A stretch of 64,000 nt of DNA from CAYUZU01 sp964448675 (GCA_964448675.1 CAYUZU010000001.1:124001-188000); one strand, 5' to 3'; numbered from the stretch's first letter, positions 25,651 through 33,770 are shown. Numbers and translations: made by a program. The notes: a model not told the origin generated them from the letters alone.

Positions 25651-25916
25651 CCTCAAGGAAGCCTCCTCCGCAGAATTCGTGGGTGACTTTCCGCCGTTCC
25701 GGTGTCCACCGGGAGCCGTTCCGAGGCGGGAAACAGGGCGAATCCGATCGTCCCGGGGCCCGTGCCAGCCGCCCTGATTCTGAGCGCCGGTTTGGCGCGG
25801 GCGGCCCGCCGTAGCCCCGTGAGGGGAAAGAAGCCCCAGGAAGGGGCCTGGGGGAAACTGCGGAGCTGGTTCCCCCAGCAGCAACCCACGAATTCTGCGG
25901 AAGAACCTCAAGGAAG
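25651..25916. repeat. Inverted-repeat element, MITE-like or structured RNA
   Basis: An exact 17-bp inverted repeat (CCGCAGAATTCGTGGGT at 25668-25684 and its complement at 25884-25900) encloses 199 bp. Just outside, CCTCAAGGAAG occurs as an 11-bp direct repeat at 25651-25661 and 25906-25916. Inside are further hairpins, for example CTGGGGGAA pairing with TTCCCCCAG near the right end. No start or convincing coding frame is present. It begins 5 bp after the stop of the RHS tip gene. Either a miniature transposable element or an RNA structure would explain it. Confidence 0.6.
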
Positions 25917-25994
25917 AGGCCGTTGCAGCACGGTCGCTGCATCCCGACTATAGTACGGTAGCGTCTGCAATCGCCAGCCCAAAGGAGAAACGTG

Positions 25995-27341
25995 GTGTAC
26001 GCGACAAATGCGCAACATGTCCGTCGAACTTCATGCATGACCTGGGCCGCACGAAAGACGGGTGTGCTCGGCGTGAGTCTCTCGGCGTGGCTCGTCTCGG
26101 CACTGTCGCTTCCGATGAGCGCCAACGCCGAATTGCGGAGCGTGACCGCTGCGAGCGTAGTTGGCTGTGGTGCGTACTGGGCAAAGGAAACACCAGACAC
26201 CAATGGCGGCGTGACGCTGACTCTCTCGCGCTACGAGCAAGAAGCGGTGTCCAGCGGTGAGGATGTCTGTTTCGAGTATAGGGAACAACTGCTGTGGTCG
26301 CGACAGCTTCGCTTTGATCCACAAATACAAGCGGTCAGCGCGCGCGGCCACGTCGCCGGAACCTGTGTGCGTGGTCTCGTCAAGACAGAACACGCCCTTG
26401 TCGTGTGGGATCCGAATGGTCACCTTGTCGTCGATTGCGGCCTGGAGGATCTGCTGCCAGGCGACGAGATTCGTGCCTTTGCGCTTCACTCGCAGCACGC
26501 CCGAGCGTGGACTATCGGCGCGCAGTTCAGCTTCGATAGCGGTGGAGGTCTCGGGGACGTGCTGCTGGTCAAGTTGGATTGGGGACGACAGCTTGTCGTC
26601 GACCTTGATAAGAAGTGCGTCAGCAGTATTGGGCCTTCGTCGGCGCTCCCGGCCCCCTTATCAGGGTTTAGCGATGAAGCTCTGTTCACGTCTTACGAGC
26701 GTGGCAAGCGCGCACGGGTAACACGATGCCGTTGGGAAGAAGACGGCCATATCTCCTGCCAAGCAGTGACTGTGGATGCTGGCGGCTCTTCGGTATATCG
26801 GTTCGTCGTTGTGCCGGATCAGGAGGGCCGCTGGCAACGCGTCAGTCGTCAATCCGGCAGCTACGCATGCGAGCTACTTCGCGAAGGCACGCTGGCGCAG
26901 CGCACATGCAAGCCCTCGGAGCGGGGCAGTACAACAGCCGCTGCGCGGTCGATCGAGCCACGAACCGTGCTTACTGACCGGACGCACGCGCCGATCTTGT
27001 GGAGCCAATTGGTGCGCCTGTTCAAGATGGAGCGCGCACGCCAGCAGCCTTTCAATCTCCTGTGGCCGGACGGCAAGAGCGATAGTATTCTCCTGGCGTA
27101 CATCGGCTGTGAAACACACGTAGTCAGCGGGGACACGCTCAATGTGTACTTATATGAGTCGCGCGACGAGGTGATATGGTGCAACAGTGACGCGAAGGTG
27201 TACATGGTCGAGGTGCCGGAGAACCGCATCGTTGCCGTTCGGCAGGGATACGACGTCCTGCGAGAACGCGTTCTCTACGACACCAGCTCTGGTTGGCCCG
27301 CGGAGCGCCGTGCGATCCCGTGGAGGGCAAGTGTGGAGTAG
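25995..27341 (+). CDS. Secreted protein of unknown function, RHS cassette gene
   Basis: 448 residues from GTG 25995, with the strong ribosome-binding site AAAGGAGAAA ending 4 bases upstream; an adjacent GTG at 25992 and an ATG at 26037 are alternatives. A signal peptide runs to about residue 46 (GVLGVSLSAWLVSALSLPMS, then ANA). The mature part is beta-rich with scattered cysteines (VVGCGAYW, EDVCFEYRE, LVVDCGLEDL, IGCETHVVS). I recognise no family. It sits between the inverted-repeat element and RHS remnant 3, so it may be a cargo gene of the cassette region, possibly a periplasmic immunity or effector partner. Less GC-rich than flanking genes. Confidence 0.6.
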   Translation: MYATNAQHVRRTSCMTWAARKTGVLGVSLSAWLVSALSLPMSANAELRSVTAASVVGCGAYWAKETPDTNGGVTLTLSRYEQEAVSSGEDVCFEYREQLLWSRQLRFDPQIQAVSARGHVAGTCVRGLVKTEHALVVWDPNGHLVVDCGLEDLLPGDEIRAFALHSQHARAWTIGAQFSFDSGGGLGDVLLVKLDWGRQLVVDLDKKCVSSIGPSSALPAPLSGFSDEALFTSYERGKRARVTRCRWEEDGHISCQAVTVDAGGSSVYRFVVVPDQEGRWQRVSRQSGSYACELLREGTLAQRTCKPSERGSTTAAARSIEPRTVLTDRTHAPILWSQLVRLFKMERARQQPFNLLWPDGKSDSILLAYIGCETHVVSGDTLNVYLYESRDEVIWCNSDAKVYMVEVPENRIVAVRQGYDVLRERVLYDTSSGWPAERRAIPWRASVE

Positions 27342-27384
27342 GAGGTAGACTAGCTGCGGCAGCTGCCATTGGCAGCAGAACACT

Positions 27385-27593
27385 GCCTGCTGAACTCGAT
27401 GGAAGCCGCCGGCGGCATCGGCGGCCTGCTGGCGGTGTGTGACCCGGACGATCCCTGCGATCCGGCCGACACGGCGGGCGAGTTCGTGTACACTTATGAT
27501 GCGAACGGCAATGTCGGGCAGTTGATCGACGGGACGCCGACGATGAATACACTGCTGACACAGCAATGGCACCGCGAGGATCGTTCGCCATGA
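27385..27593 (+). pseudogene. RHS core remnant 3 (near-identical to remnant 1)
   Basis: Encodes LLNSMEAAGGIGGLLAVCD, FVYTYDANGNVGQLIDGTPT and the same foreign tail ending HREDRSP then stop as remnant 1. It is the second copy of the 223-bp repeat (27385-27607). It keeps the DGTPT ending that remnant 1 has lost (GLTPT), so it is the less altered copy. No start codon or ribosome-binding site suits it. Confidence 0.75.
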
Positions 27594-27607
27594 CAGTGCC
27601 ACTTGCC
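27385..27607 (+). repeat. 223-bp direct repeat, copy 2
   Basis: Partner of 23949-24171. Right after it the sequence diverges completely and the next cassette gene starts at 27631. Confidence 0.85.
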
Positions 27608-27630
27608 GAACCAATGAGGGACCAGACGAA

Positions 27631-28458
27631 GTGAGAGAGCCGCCAAGCAGATTGGGGGTTCGTTGTTCTTCGTCGTTCACAGGCCTGTTCGGCGCCTGGA
27701 CAGTGATGGTCTTCGCAATTGCAATAACCGCGCTCTGGCATGGCGTGCCGGCGGGCAACGGTAGCCTCGCACTGACGCCACTCGATCGCTACCTGCGATC
27801 GTTCTATGAAAGTGCCGGCTTGTACGTTCGCAAGGCGCCCCCCAACCTGAAGGGCTCATCATCAGGTGTATGGCTCGCCAATTGGGAGCCCTACGGAGAT
27901 GCTACGCCACTACCGTTTGGCGTATGGAGGTGGCACCGAGTCATCCTGGATGTCCTTCTAACTCTCCCTGCAATCCTGGTGGCCCTGGGCACGTACATTG
28001 TATTGCACACCAGCAAACTCCGCCGCAGCGGCTGCACCGTCGTCTGGGGGCGCGCGCGACTGCTGCTGATGACGTGCGTCTTAGTCGCGGCCATTGCGGC
28101 TCTCAGCTCGCAGTTGCCACTGATGGCGCAGGTGACGCTGTTCTATGTCCATGCCGAAGAAACAGGCATTTGGGCCCGTGCCGAAAACATGGGCAAAGAT
28201 CTGTGGGGGATGAGTCCGCCGCTCTACGTTACCGTCCGCACCGGATTGCTTCTGCTGCCACTGTTGGTCGTGGCACTGCTGTTTGTCAGCAGGTTGGGAT
28301 ATCGCGTCTGCGCTGAGGGCGGTGTCAGATACTGCCGGACTTGCGGCTATGACCTGCGTGGCTCACCTTCGGACCGTTGCTCGGAGTGCGGAGCACCGAT
28401 TCTCTATCGCGGAGCAACTGCCGGCTCGGCCAGCGAGGATTCGCGATGCACCGACTGA
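27631..28458 (+). CDS. Zinc-ribbon multi-helix membrane protein, RHS cassette gene
   Basis: 275 residues from GTG 27631, with GAGGG 11 bp upstream. Hydrophobic helices lie at about 18-38, 110-130, 145-165 and 205-226, with a polar loop of about 70 residues after the first helix. The C-terminus carries YCRTCGYDLRGSPSDRCSEC, the ribbon of planctomycete CGYDLRG proteins. It immediately follows RHS remnant 3 and ends at remnant 4 (28460). With the gene at 24228 it shares the membrane-plus-ribbon plan, which would suit an inner-membrane immunity protein. The link to toxin immunity is inference from position. Confidence 0.65.
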   Translation: MREPPSRLGVRCSSSFTGLFGAWTVMVFAIAITALWHGVPAGNGSLALTPLDRYLRSFYESAGLYVRKAPPNLKGSSSGVWLANWEPYGDATPLPFGVWRWHRVILDVLLTLPAILVALGTYIVLHTSKLRRSGCTVVWGRARLLLMTCVLVAAIAALSSQLPLMAQVTLFYVHAEETGIWARAENMGKDLWGMSPPLYVTVRTGLLLLPLLVVALLFVSRLGYRVCAEGGVRYCRTCGYDLRGSPSDRCSECGAPILYRGATAGSASEDSRCTD

Positions 28459-28459
28459 C

Positions 28460-28504
28460 GCCGGCGGCATCGGCGGGCTGTTGGCGGTGTGCGACCTGAA
28501 CGAG
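28460..28504 (+). pseudogene. RHS core remnant 4 (15 codons)
   Basis: In frame from 28460: AGGIGGLLAVCDLNE. The nucleotide match to remnants 1 and 3 covers the GGCGGCATCGGCGGGCTG-type stretch and stops soon after. It begins right at the stop codon of the zinc-ribbon gene. Confidence 0.55.
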
Positions 28505-28563
28505 AACGGCGTGCTACGCGATTTGCTGAGCACGACCGCGCGGAAGAAGAACGACCACGGGGG

Positions 28564-28612
28564 CACAGAGGCACAGAGAAAGACAGCAATCTCCGCCCTC
28601 TGTGGCTCTGTG
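28564..28612. repeat. CACAGAG hairpin repeat
   Basis: CACAGAGGCACAGAG (28564-28578) pairs with CTCTGTGGCTCTGTG (28598-28612), one mismatch in 15, with a 19-base loop. This looks like a mobile intergenic hairpin, not a terminator of a known gene. Confidence 0.55.
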
Positions 28613-28703
28613 GTTCAATCCGTGTCGTCGCGGATCGCCGGCTGGTGGCACCGTCGTCGGGCGAATCCCATGTCATCTGTCGGGTAATCACCCGACCGGC
28701 GAG

Positions 28704-28722
28704 CACGGCTCACAGAGCCGTG
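28704..28722. repeat. Perfect hairpin CACGGCTC-ACA-GAGCCGTG
   Basis: An exact 8-bp stem with a 3-base loop, adjacent to the tandem repeats. It is in the gap between convergent genes, so it may also stop transcription from either side. Confidence 0.5.
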
Positions 28723-28723
28723 G

Positions 28724-28841
28724 CACACGGGCAAGGCAGAGCAAGGTCCTACCCGTCAGGCGCGGCAGACGGGCAACGCAGAGCTATGCCCTACCGGCCG
28801 ACCGAGCAACACGGGCAAAGCAGAGCAATACCCTACGCTTC
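28724..28841. repeat. Three imperfect tandem units with GGGCAA-GCAGAGC-CCTAC
   Basis: Units at about 28724-28756, 28767-28799 and 28809-28841 share the words ACGGGCAA, GCAGAGC and CCTAC with a period of 42-43 bp. The last unit runs into the stop codon of the TPR gene at 28840. A related unit in opposite orientation lies at 23109-23230. Confidence 0.55.
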
Positions 28842-29928
28842 AATCCGTTGACGCGGCTTTGAGTTGCTCCAGCAGCGCCACGGTGGCCGGCTGATTGGGG
28901 TCGACCGCCAGCGAGCGCTGGGCATAGTCGGCGGCCGCCGCCCGCAGCGCATGGCTCAGCCTCTCGTCACCGCGTGCCTGCTGCGCATACAACGCCGCCA
29001 TGCGGTTGAGCGCGGGCACGTGGCGTGGATTGGCGTCCAGGATCGTTCGCAACCGCGCGCGGGCTTCCTCGAACCGCCCCAGCTTCGTCAGCGCCAGGGC
29101 GAGATTGAGCGCGACGTCGTGCGCCGCCGGCGTTTCGGCCAGCGCCGCTTCGAAGTCCGCCGCCGCCGCCTGCCACTGGTGCAGATCGAGGAGCACCACG
29201 CCGCGATGCGCGTACGCTTCGGCACTGGGCGCGCGTGCGATGACCGCCTCCCATGCGTCCCGCGCGTCGGCCAGGTGTCCGAGGGACTGGTGCGCGACCG
29301 CAAGGTTGTACCACGCGCGGACGTCGTTCGGGTCCTTTGAGACGACGCGATCGAGCAGCGGAATCGCGTCGAGGGCCCTGTCCAGGCTCAACAGCAGTGC
29401 CGCCCGATCCGCCAGCAGCTCGGCATCATCCGGGAAGAGCTCCAGCAGCCGCCCGGTGCTGGCCAGCGCTTCGCGCCAGCGACCCAGTTGCAGCAATGCG
29501 TTGCGCTCGTCGCGCAGCGCCGCCGGGTGATAGGGCGCATGCTCGAGCGTGGCCCGCGCGAGCTCCAGGCGTTGGCGGGCCGCTCGGACGTCGGGGTCGG
29601 TCGCCCAGCGGATGGGAGGTTGGGTGGTGGGTTGCGTGGTCGCGACGGCGCCTGCTGGGCGGGTCTGCGGTGCGCCGGCCGCCGGGACACGGAGTTCGGC
29701 CACCGGCGACGCGGCCTGTGGCTGGGCCGTGGTGCCAGTGTGGGGCGAACGCGCATCCGCTGGCGGGGCAGGGTGCGAGCTGGCGGTTTCTGGCGGGGCG
29801 GCCGGGTCGTGTGTCCGCGGCGCCGGCGGCACCTCGGGCGGCTGCGGCCCGCGCGGGGCGACGAGATGCCACACGAACGCGGCCACCAGCACAAGACAGA
29901 TCGCGATGAAGAGCACCAGCAAACGCAT
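28840..29928 (-). CDS. Membrane-anchored TPR protein
   Basis: 362 residues. An N-terminal helix (MRLLVLFIAICLVLVAAFVW) is followed by a Pro/Ala/Thr-rich periplasmic linker (about 25-115) and then six or so tetratricopeptide repeats from about 130 to 355, for example RAWYNLAVAHQSLGHLADAR and HDVALNLALALTKLGRFEEA. TPR domains bind other proteins; the partner is unknown. It lies 85 bp downstream of the glycosyltransferase gene on the same strand, with GGTGG upstream of the ATG, and probably forms an operon with it. The last repeat unit of the intergenic array overlaps its stop codon. Confidence 0.8.
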   Translation of the reverse strand: MRLLVLFIAICLVLVAAFVWHLVAPRGPQPPEVPPAPRTHDPAAPPETASSHPAPPADARSPHTGTTAQPQAASPVAELRVPAAGAPQTRPAGAVATTQPTTQPPIRWATDPDVRAARQRLELARATLEHAPYHPAALRDERNALLQLGRWREALASTGRLLELFPDDAELLADRAALLLSLDRALDAIPLLDRVVSKDPNDVRAWYNLAVAHQSLGHLADARDAWEAVIARAPSAEAYAHRGVVLLDLHQWQAAAADFEAALAETPAAHDVALNLALALTKLGRFEEARARLRTILDANPRHVPALNRMAALYAQQARGDERLSHALRAAAADYAQRSLAVDPNQPATVALLEQLKAASTD

Positions 29929-30013
29929 TCGCTTCCACCAGGGGCGGTTTCTCGGGCCAACGCCAACAAGCCGCTCACGGGCGACACGGCTGATGAGCCC
30001 GTGGCCGGCCTGC

Positions 30014-31732
30014 CTACAGGATGCAGTCGCAGATGACGATTGTCACGCGGTCGTCCGGGCCGCGGATTGTGGCGGTCGGCTCGCAGGGCGGCGGCTCGTC
30101 GGTGCGCAGGAACAGCACGACGCGTTCGTCGATGCCGTCGCGGCGGAGCTGATCGAGCAGGACTTCGCGCTCGTGGCCGAAGAGGAAGTGAAACCGCCCG
30201 TAGCGCTTCGTGCGGTCCCAGATGTCGCCGGCGATGACGACACGCGGCTCGGCGAACCAGCGGGCGGGGTCGTGCTCGAGCGCGATCAGCGGTATGAGGT
30301 AGGGCGTGTAGCCCGGGTTCGGCCCGGCCGCGAAGCAGATGACGCGGTCGACCTCGTCGCGGCGCGGCTCCAGCCACTGGCACGCGGCCCACAGGTCCAT
30401 GTGCGTGCCGTAGTACGCGGGCATCTTCTTGGGCCGGTCGTGGACGTAGCAGCGCACGAAGTGCCACTGTTCCGGCACGATCATGCCGACGAGGGCGACG
30501 CTGCCGGCCAGCAGCCACGCGTGCTGCCGGCGGCGATATAGCGCACCGCCGATGGCCGACAGTCCGAGTGCCGCCGCCAGCGTCAACGCCGGCAGGCCGG
30601 CCGAGCAGCGCAGGCCGTGCAGGCTGACGTGCCAGTTCATGCAGTCGGCGATCGGGTAGAGCACGACGCCGACCAGCGCGACGCGCGCCGCCCGGCTGCG
30701 CCGCCAGCGGGCCGCCGCGACGATAATCCCTGCGACCAGTGGCAGCGCCATGTAGCGTGGCAGAAAGCCGAACGGTGACGTCCAGAACGTCTCGTCCTCG
30801 TCGCCGCTGGCGAACAGCACGAGCGGGTCGAAGCGTTCGGCGTAGCGCTCGGCGACGAGCTGCAAGCGGCCGGCGGTGGTCGGCTCGTCTTTCCAGATCC
30901 AGGTGGTGCGGCCGCGGCGGCTGATGATTTCGGGCTCGGTGATGTGTTGGTAGGCGAGCGGGCCGAAGGTTACCGCGACGCCGAGCGCGAAGCTCGCCAG
31001 CGCACGCCGCCCGTGGGGGTTGTGCAGCGCGCGCAGCCAGCCCGTGAAAGTCACCGCGGTTGCCATGGTGAGGAACACGGGGATGAACAGCCGCGCGGCC
31101 GGGTAACCGTAGCAGCAGGCCCCGGTGACCAGGCCGGCGATGAGTGAGCGGGCGGGTCGCGGCGCCTGGTTTTCGTCGTTGAAGGGCCAGCCGGCCCAGA
31201 GCAAAGCGGCGAGCGGCAGCATAGTCAGCAGCGGCGTCTGCGACGCCTCCAGGCCGAGGCGGCTCATCTGGATGTGGGTCGGGCTGAGGGCCAACAGGGC
31301 GGCGGCAACCAGGCCGGTGCCGGTGCCGAACATGCGCCGCCCGACGACATACATCACCAGGACGGCGGCCAGGCCGGAGAGGGCTGCAGGGAGCCGGATC
31401 ATCCACAGGTTCAGCCCGCCGGCGGCGAGGAAGGGCATCATCACGTAGGTGAACAGGGCGCTGCGGTAGTCGCCGATGGCGCGGATGCAGAAGATTGGCC
31501 AAGGGGTGCCGAACTGATCCGTGCCCGTCTTCAGCAGGCACCACGCGTTCCAGGCGTTGACGGCTTCGTCCTGGTGCAAGCCGGGCGGGGCGTGGTCGAG
31601 GGCGACCAGACGGAAGAGGGCGGCAACGACGAGCACGAGGACGAGCAGCCAGCGCAATCGGCGGCGTGACTGCGGCGACCCGGCGTTTCGCGACGCCGGC
31701 GTTGTGGCGGTGGGTGTCGTCTCGGCGCGCAT
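30014..31732 (-). CDS. GT39-like membrane glycosyltransferase
   Basis: 572 residues with about ten to twelve membrane helices. The first periplasmic loop has the family's acidic pair (PPGLHQDEAVNAWNAWCLLK), as in ArnT/PMT-type glycosyltransferases that use polyprenyl-phosphate sugars. Further on, ALLALSPTHIQMSRLGLEA is the typical helix-3/4 region. The soluble C-terminus (about 430-572) faces the periplasm. It probably adds a sugar to a lipid or protein on the outer face of the inner membrane; acceptor unknown. TPR-type gene 29928-28840 follows, which hints at a shared envelope process. Confidence 0.82.
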   Translation of the reverse strand: MRAETTPTATTPASRNAGSPQSRRRLRWLLVLVLVVAALFRLVALDHAPPGLHQDEAVNAWNAWCLLKTGTDQFGTPWPIFCIRAIGDYRSALFTYVMMPFLAAGGLNLWMIRLPAALSGLAAVLVMYVVGRRMFGTGTGLVAAALLALSPTHIQMSRLGLEASQTPLLTMLPLAALLWAGWPFNDENQAPRPARSLIAGLVTGACCYGYPAARLFIPVFLTMATAVTFTGWLRALHNPHGRRALASFALGVAVTFGPLAYQHITEPEIISRRGRTTWIWKDEPTTAGRLQLVAERYAERFDPLVLFASGDEDETFWTSPFGFLPRYMALPLVAGIIVAAARWRRSRAARVALVGVVLYPIADCMNWHVSLHGLRCSAGLPALTLAAALGLSAIGGALYRRRQHAWLLAGSVALVGMIVPEQWHFVRCYVHDRPKKMPAYYGTHMDLWAACQWLEPRRDEVDRVICFAAGPNPGYTPYLIPLIALEHDPARWFAEPRVVIAGDIWDRTKRYGRFHFLFGHEREVLLDQLRRDGIDERVVLFLRTDEPPPCEPTATIRGPDDRVTIVICDCIL

Positions 31733-31869
31733 GGTTCCATGCTAGCGTGGCCGGTGGGCGCAGGGAATGTGGCGCGGATGCGAGCAGGTGCGTGGAGGAT
31801 CAGGTGAACGGGTGAGAACCGCCGCGCGTGTCAGGCAGGGGGGTACGCGCGGCGGGGATCAGCGGGGCG

Positions 31870-32070
31870 TCAGCGGGTGTGCCACTTGGTGAGGCGGCTC
31901 TGGCGATCGGTGAGTAGGATCAGGTTCACGTCATCACCAATCTGGCGGAGGTCGAACTCGGCCGTCTGCTTCCAGGCCATCATGTTCTCATCTTTCGTCT
32001 TGGCCACCGTCGCACAGCCCGAGGTGGAGACGAGCCCGACCAGGATCCCTAACAGCAACCACTTGCGCAT
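31870..32070 (-). CDS. Very small lipoprotein
   Basis: 66 residues. MRKWLLLGILVGLVSTSGC is a textbook lipoprotein signal with lipobox STSGC, and the ATG follows AGAGGTG. The 47-residue mature part is helical and charged (WKQTAEFDLRQIGDDVNLIL) with no cysteine. Small lipoproteins of this kind often brace the envelope or regulate periplasmic enzymes. No family is recognised and no operon partner is evident. Confidence 0.7.
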   Translation of the reverse strand: MRKWLLLGILVGLVSTSGCATVAKTKDENMMAWKQTAEFDLRQIGDDVNLILLTDRQSRLTKWHTR

Positions 32071-32166
32071 AGTACACCTCTACTGGCCAGTACGGATTCG
32101 AGCCAATCGCGGGTAGTGTTGTCGCTGCGGCGTAGCATGTCAACCGCGATTCCGTGCGAGGTTCCG

Positions 32167-32646
32167 CTAGCCACGGCGCAGCGCCGCCGCCACGGCATCG
32201 CGGCGATCGGTATCGGACCAGCGCACCGTCAGGTGGCGGGTCTCGGCGCCGTCGTGGGCCAGTTCGAGCCAGCAGGCGGCGGGCGGCACGGCGGGCGTGA
32301 CGCGGTCGGCCCATTCGACGGCCAGGACGGCGTTGGGCTCGTTCAGCATCTCGTCGAGGCCGAGCGCGACGAGCTCGTCCGCCGAGCCCAGGCGATAAGC
32401 ATCGATATGGTAGAGCTTTAGATTGCCATCGTATTCGCGGCACAGCACGAAGGTCGGGCTCACGACCGGTTCGTCCGCCGGCACACCCAGCCCCACGGCC
32501 AGCCCTTTGACCAGGTGCGTCTTACCTGCTCCGAGCGGGCCGCACAGCGCGAGGAAATCGCCGCCCTGCAACGCCGTTCCGAGGGCCTTGCCGACGGCGA
32601 AGGTGTGAGCCGGGGATGTGAGCCGGCCTTCGATGGTGGCAGTCAT
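32167..32646 (-). CDS. tsaE: TsaE, ATPase of tRNA t6A synthesis
   Basis: 159 residues. The ATG at 32646 overlaps the thiL stop as ATGA, so this start is preferred over one five codons earlier. The P-loop is GPLGAGKT; other motifs are VSPTFVLCREY, YHIDAYRL and VLAVEWADRV. TsaE works with TsaB, TsaC and TsaD to make N6-threonylcarbamoyladenosine at position 37 of ANN-decoding tRNAs. Size and motifs match the family. None of the partners is in the window. Confidence 0.95.
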   Translation of the reverse strand: MTATIEGRLTSPAHTFAVGKALGTALQGGDFLALCGPLGAGKTHLVKGLAVGLGVPADEPVVSPTFVLCREYDGNLKLYHIDAYRLGSADELVALGLDEMLNEPNAVLAVEWADRVTPAVPPAACWLELAHDGAETRHLTVRWSDTDRRDAVAAALRRG

Positions 32647-33584
32647 TGGAAGTGCTCCCAACCCTTGATCGGTATCGGCGTTCGCGTGCCATCCGCCGCC
32701 GCGAGCCAGAGGCCGGCGTCTGCCTCGATCATACCCAGGTGCAGCAAGCCCAGCCGCTCGGCAGCGGCCGTGGGGGTGTCAGGGGGTAAGACGACGATCA
32801 GCTCGAAGTCCTCGCCGTCGTGCAGGCCGTGGTCCCGGGCGGCCCGGCCGTCCTGCGCGGCCAGGCGATGTGCATCCGGGTGGATCGCCGACGCGAGGTG
32901 GTCTTCGAGCAGCACGGCGCCGCAGCGCGAGGCCTGGAGGATGCGGCCGAGGTCGAGGGCGAGGCCGTCGCTGATGTCGATCATGGCGTGCGGGCCGAGT
33001 TGGTCGGCGATGCGCAGGGCGAGATCGACGCGCGGTTCGAACGTAAGGTGGCGCCCGAGGATCGAGCCGCCGACGGGGCCCGAGAGCCAGAGCTGGTCGC
33101 CGGGGCGGGCGCCGTCGCGGCGAATCGGGGTGCGGTTATCGGGCGTCGTAGCGACGACCGTGATGCTGATGACGGTCGGGTGCGGCCAGCTGTTGGTGTC
33201 GCCGCCCACGATCGGGCAGCCGAAGCGCTGGCCGAACGCGTGGGCACCGCGGATGAGCGCGATGGCGTCCGTCATGGCGAGCGAGTCGGCCAGCGAAACG
33301 GCGCACAGGGCGGCGGCGGGGCAGGCGGCCATCGCCGCGCAGTCGCTGAGGTTTACGGCCATCGACTTTCGGCCGATCGTCGCCCAATCGTGCTGCGTCG
33401 AATCGAAGTCTACGCCGTCCATGAGCATATCGACGGTCCACAGGCCGCGTGGCATTTCGGACATCAGGGCCGCCATGTCGTCGCCAAAGGGGACGGTGGA
33501 CGGTGCAGCGCGGGCGGAGAGGAGCTGTTCGAGCTCTGTGATGAGTGCGAGCTCGCCGCGGGACTCGTGGTTGGCTTCGGCCAT
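32643..33584 (-). CDS. thiL: Thiamine-monophosphate kinase
   Basis: 313 residues of the ThiL / PurM-like ATP-binding family. Recognisable segments are VPFGDDMAAL, TVDMLMDGVDFD, GRKSMAVNLSDCAAMA (metal-binding Asp), CPIVGGDTN and AMIDISDGLALDLGRI, then DHGLHDGEDFELI near the C-terminus. The enzyme phosphorylates thiamine monophosphate to the active cofactor thiamine diphosphate. It is translationally coupled to tsaE. No TPP riboswitch is seen upstream; the 186-bp divergent gap leads to the DUF1570 gene. Confidence 0.95.
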   Translation of the reverse strand: MAEANHESRGELALITELEQLLSARAAPSTVPFGDDMAALMSEMPRGLWTVDMLMDGVDFDSTQHDWATIGRKSMAVNLSDCAAMAACPAAALCAVSLADSLAMTDAIALIRGAHAFGQRFGCPIVGGDTNSWPHPTVISITVVATTPDNRTPIRRDGARPGDQLWLSGPVGGSILGRHLTFEPRVDLALRIADQLGPHAMIDISDGLALDLGRILQASRCGAVLLEDHLASAIHPDAHRLAAQDGRAARDHGLHDGEDFELIVVLPPDTPTAAAERLGLLHLGMIEADAGLWLAAADGTRTPIPIKGWEHFQ

Positions 33585-33770
33585 GACGGTTGCTTCCGCT
33601 GGCGAACGAGGGTGCAGGTTCGGCGGCGCGAACCGACGAAAATCGACGCAATCTTGCCGGTTGAGACGCCCGACGTCAAAGGCCGATTCTTGCCGCTGCC
33701 GAACGGGGGCAATAGAATAGTTTCCGGCGGAACATTCGTGGCTTCAATACACTGAGGGTGGAGCTTGGAT

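Larger units (their letters stand above)
28459..28839. other. Repeat-rich region without genes; RHS remnant 4 at its left end
   Basis: 381 bp. Positions 28460-28504 encode AGGIGGLLAVCDLNE, a fourth RHS remnant. A hairpin repeat with CACAGAG words follows (28564-28612), then a perfect GC-rich hairpin (28704-28722) and three tandem imperfect units (28724-28841). Open frames here are short and unlike any protein. Confidence 0.6.

Noticed and set aside
25195..25911. A 238-codon minus-strand frame across the RHS tip end and the inverted-repeat element
   Set aside because: No start signal or family; it joins the antisense of a coding domain to a structured non-coding element.
28564..28841. Repeats considered as a CRISPR array
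   Set aside because: Only three imperfect units with 42-43-bp period, no constant direct repeat with unique spacers, and no cas genes in the window.
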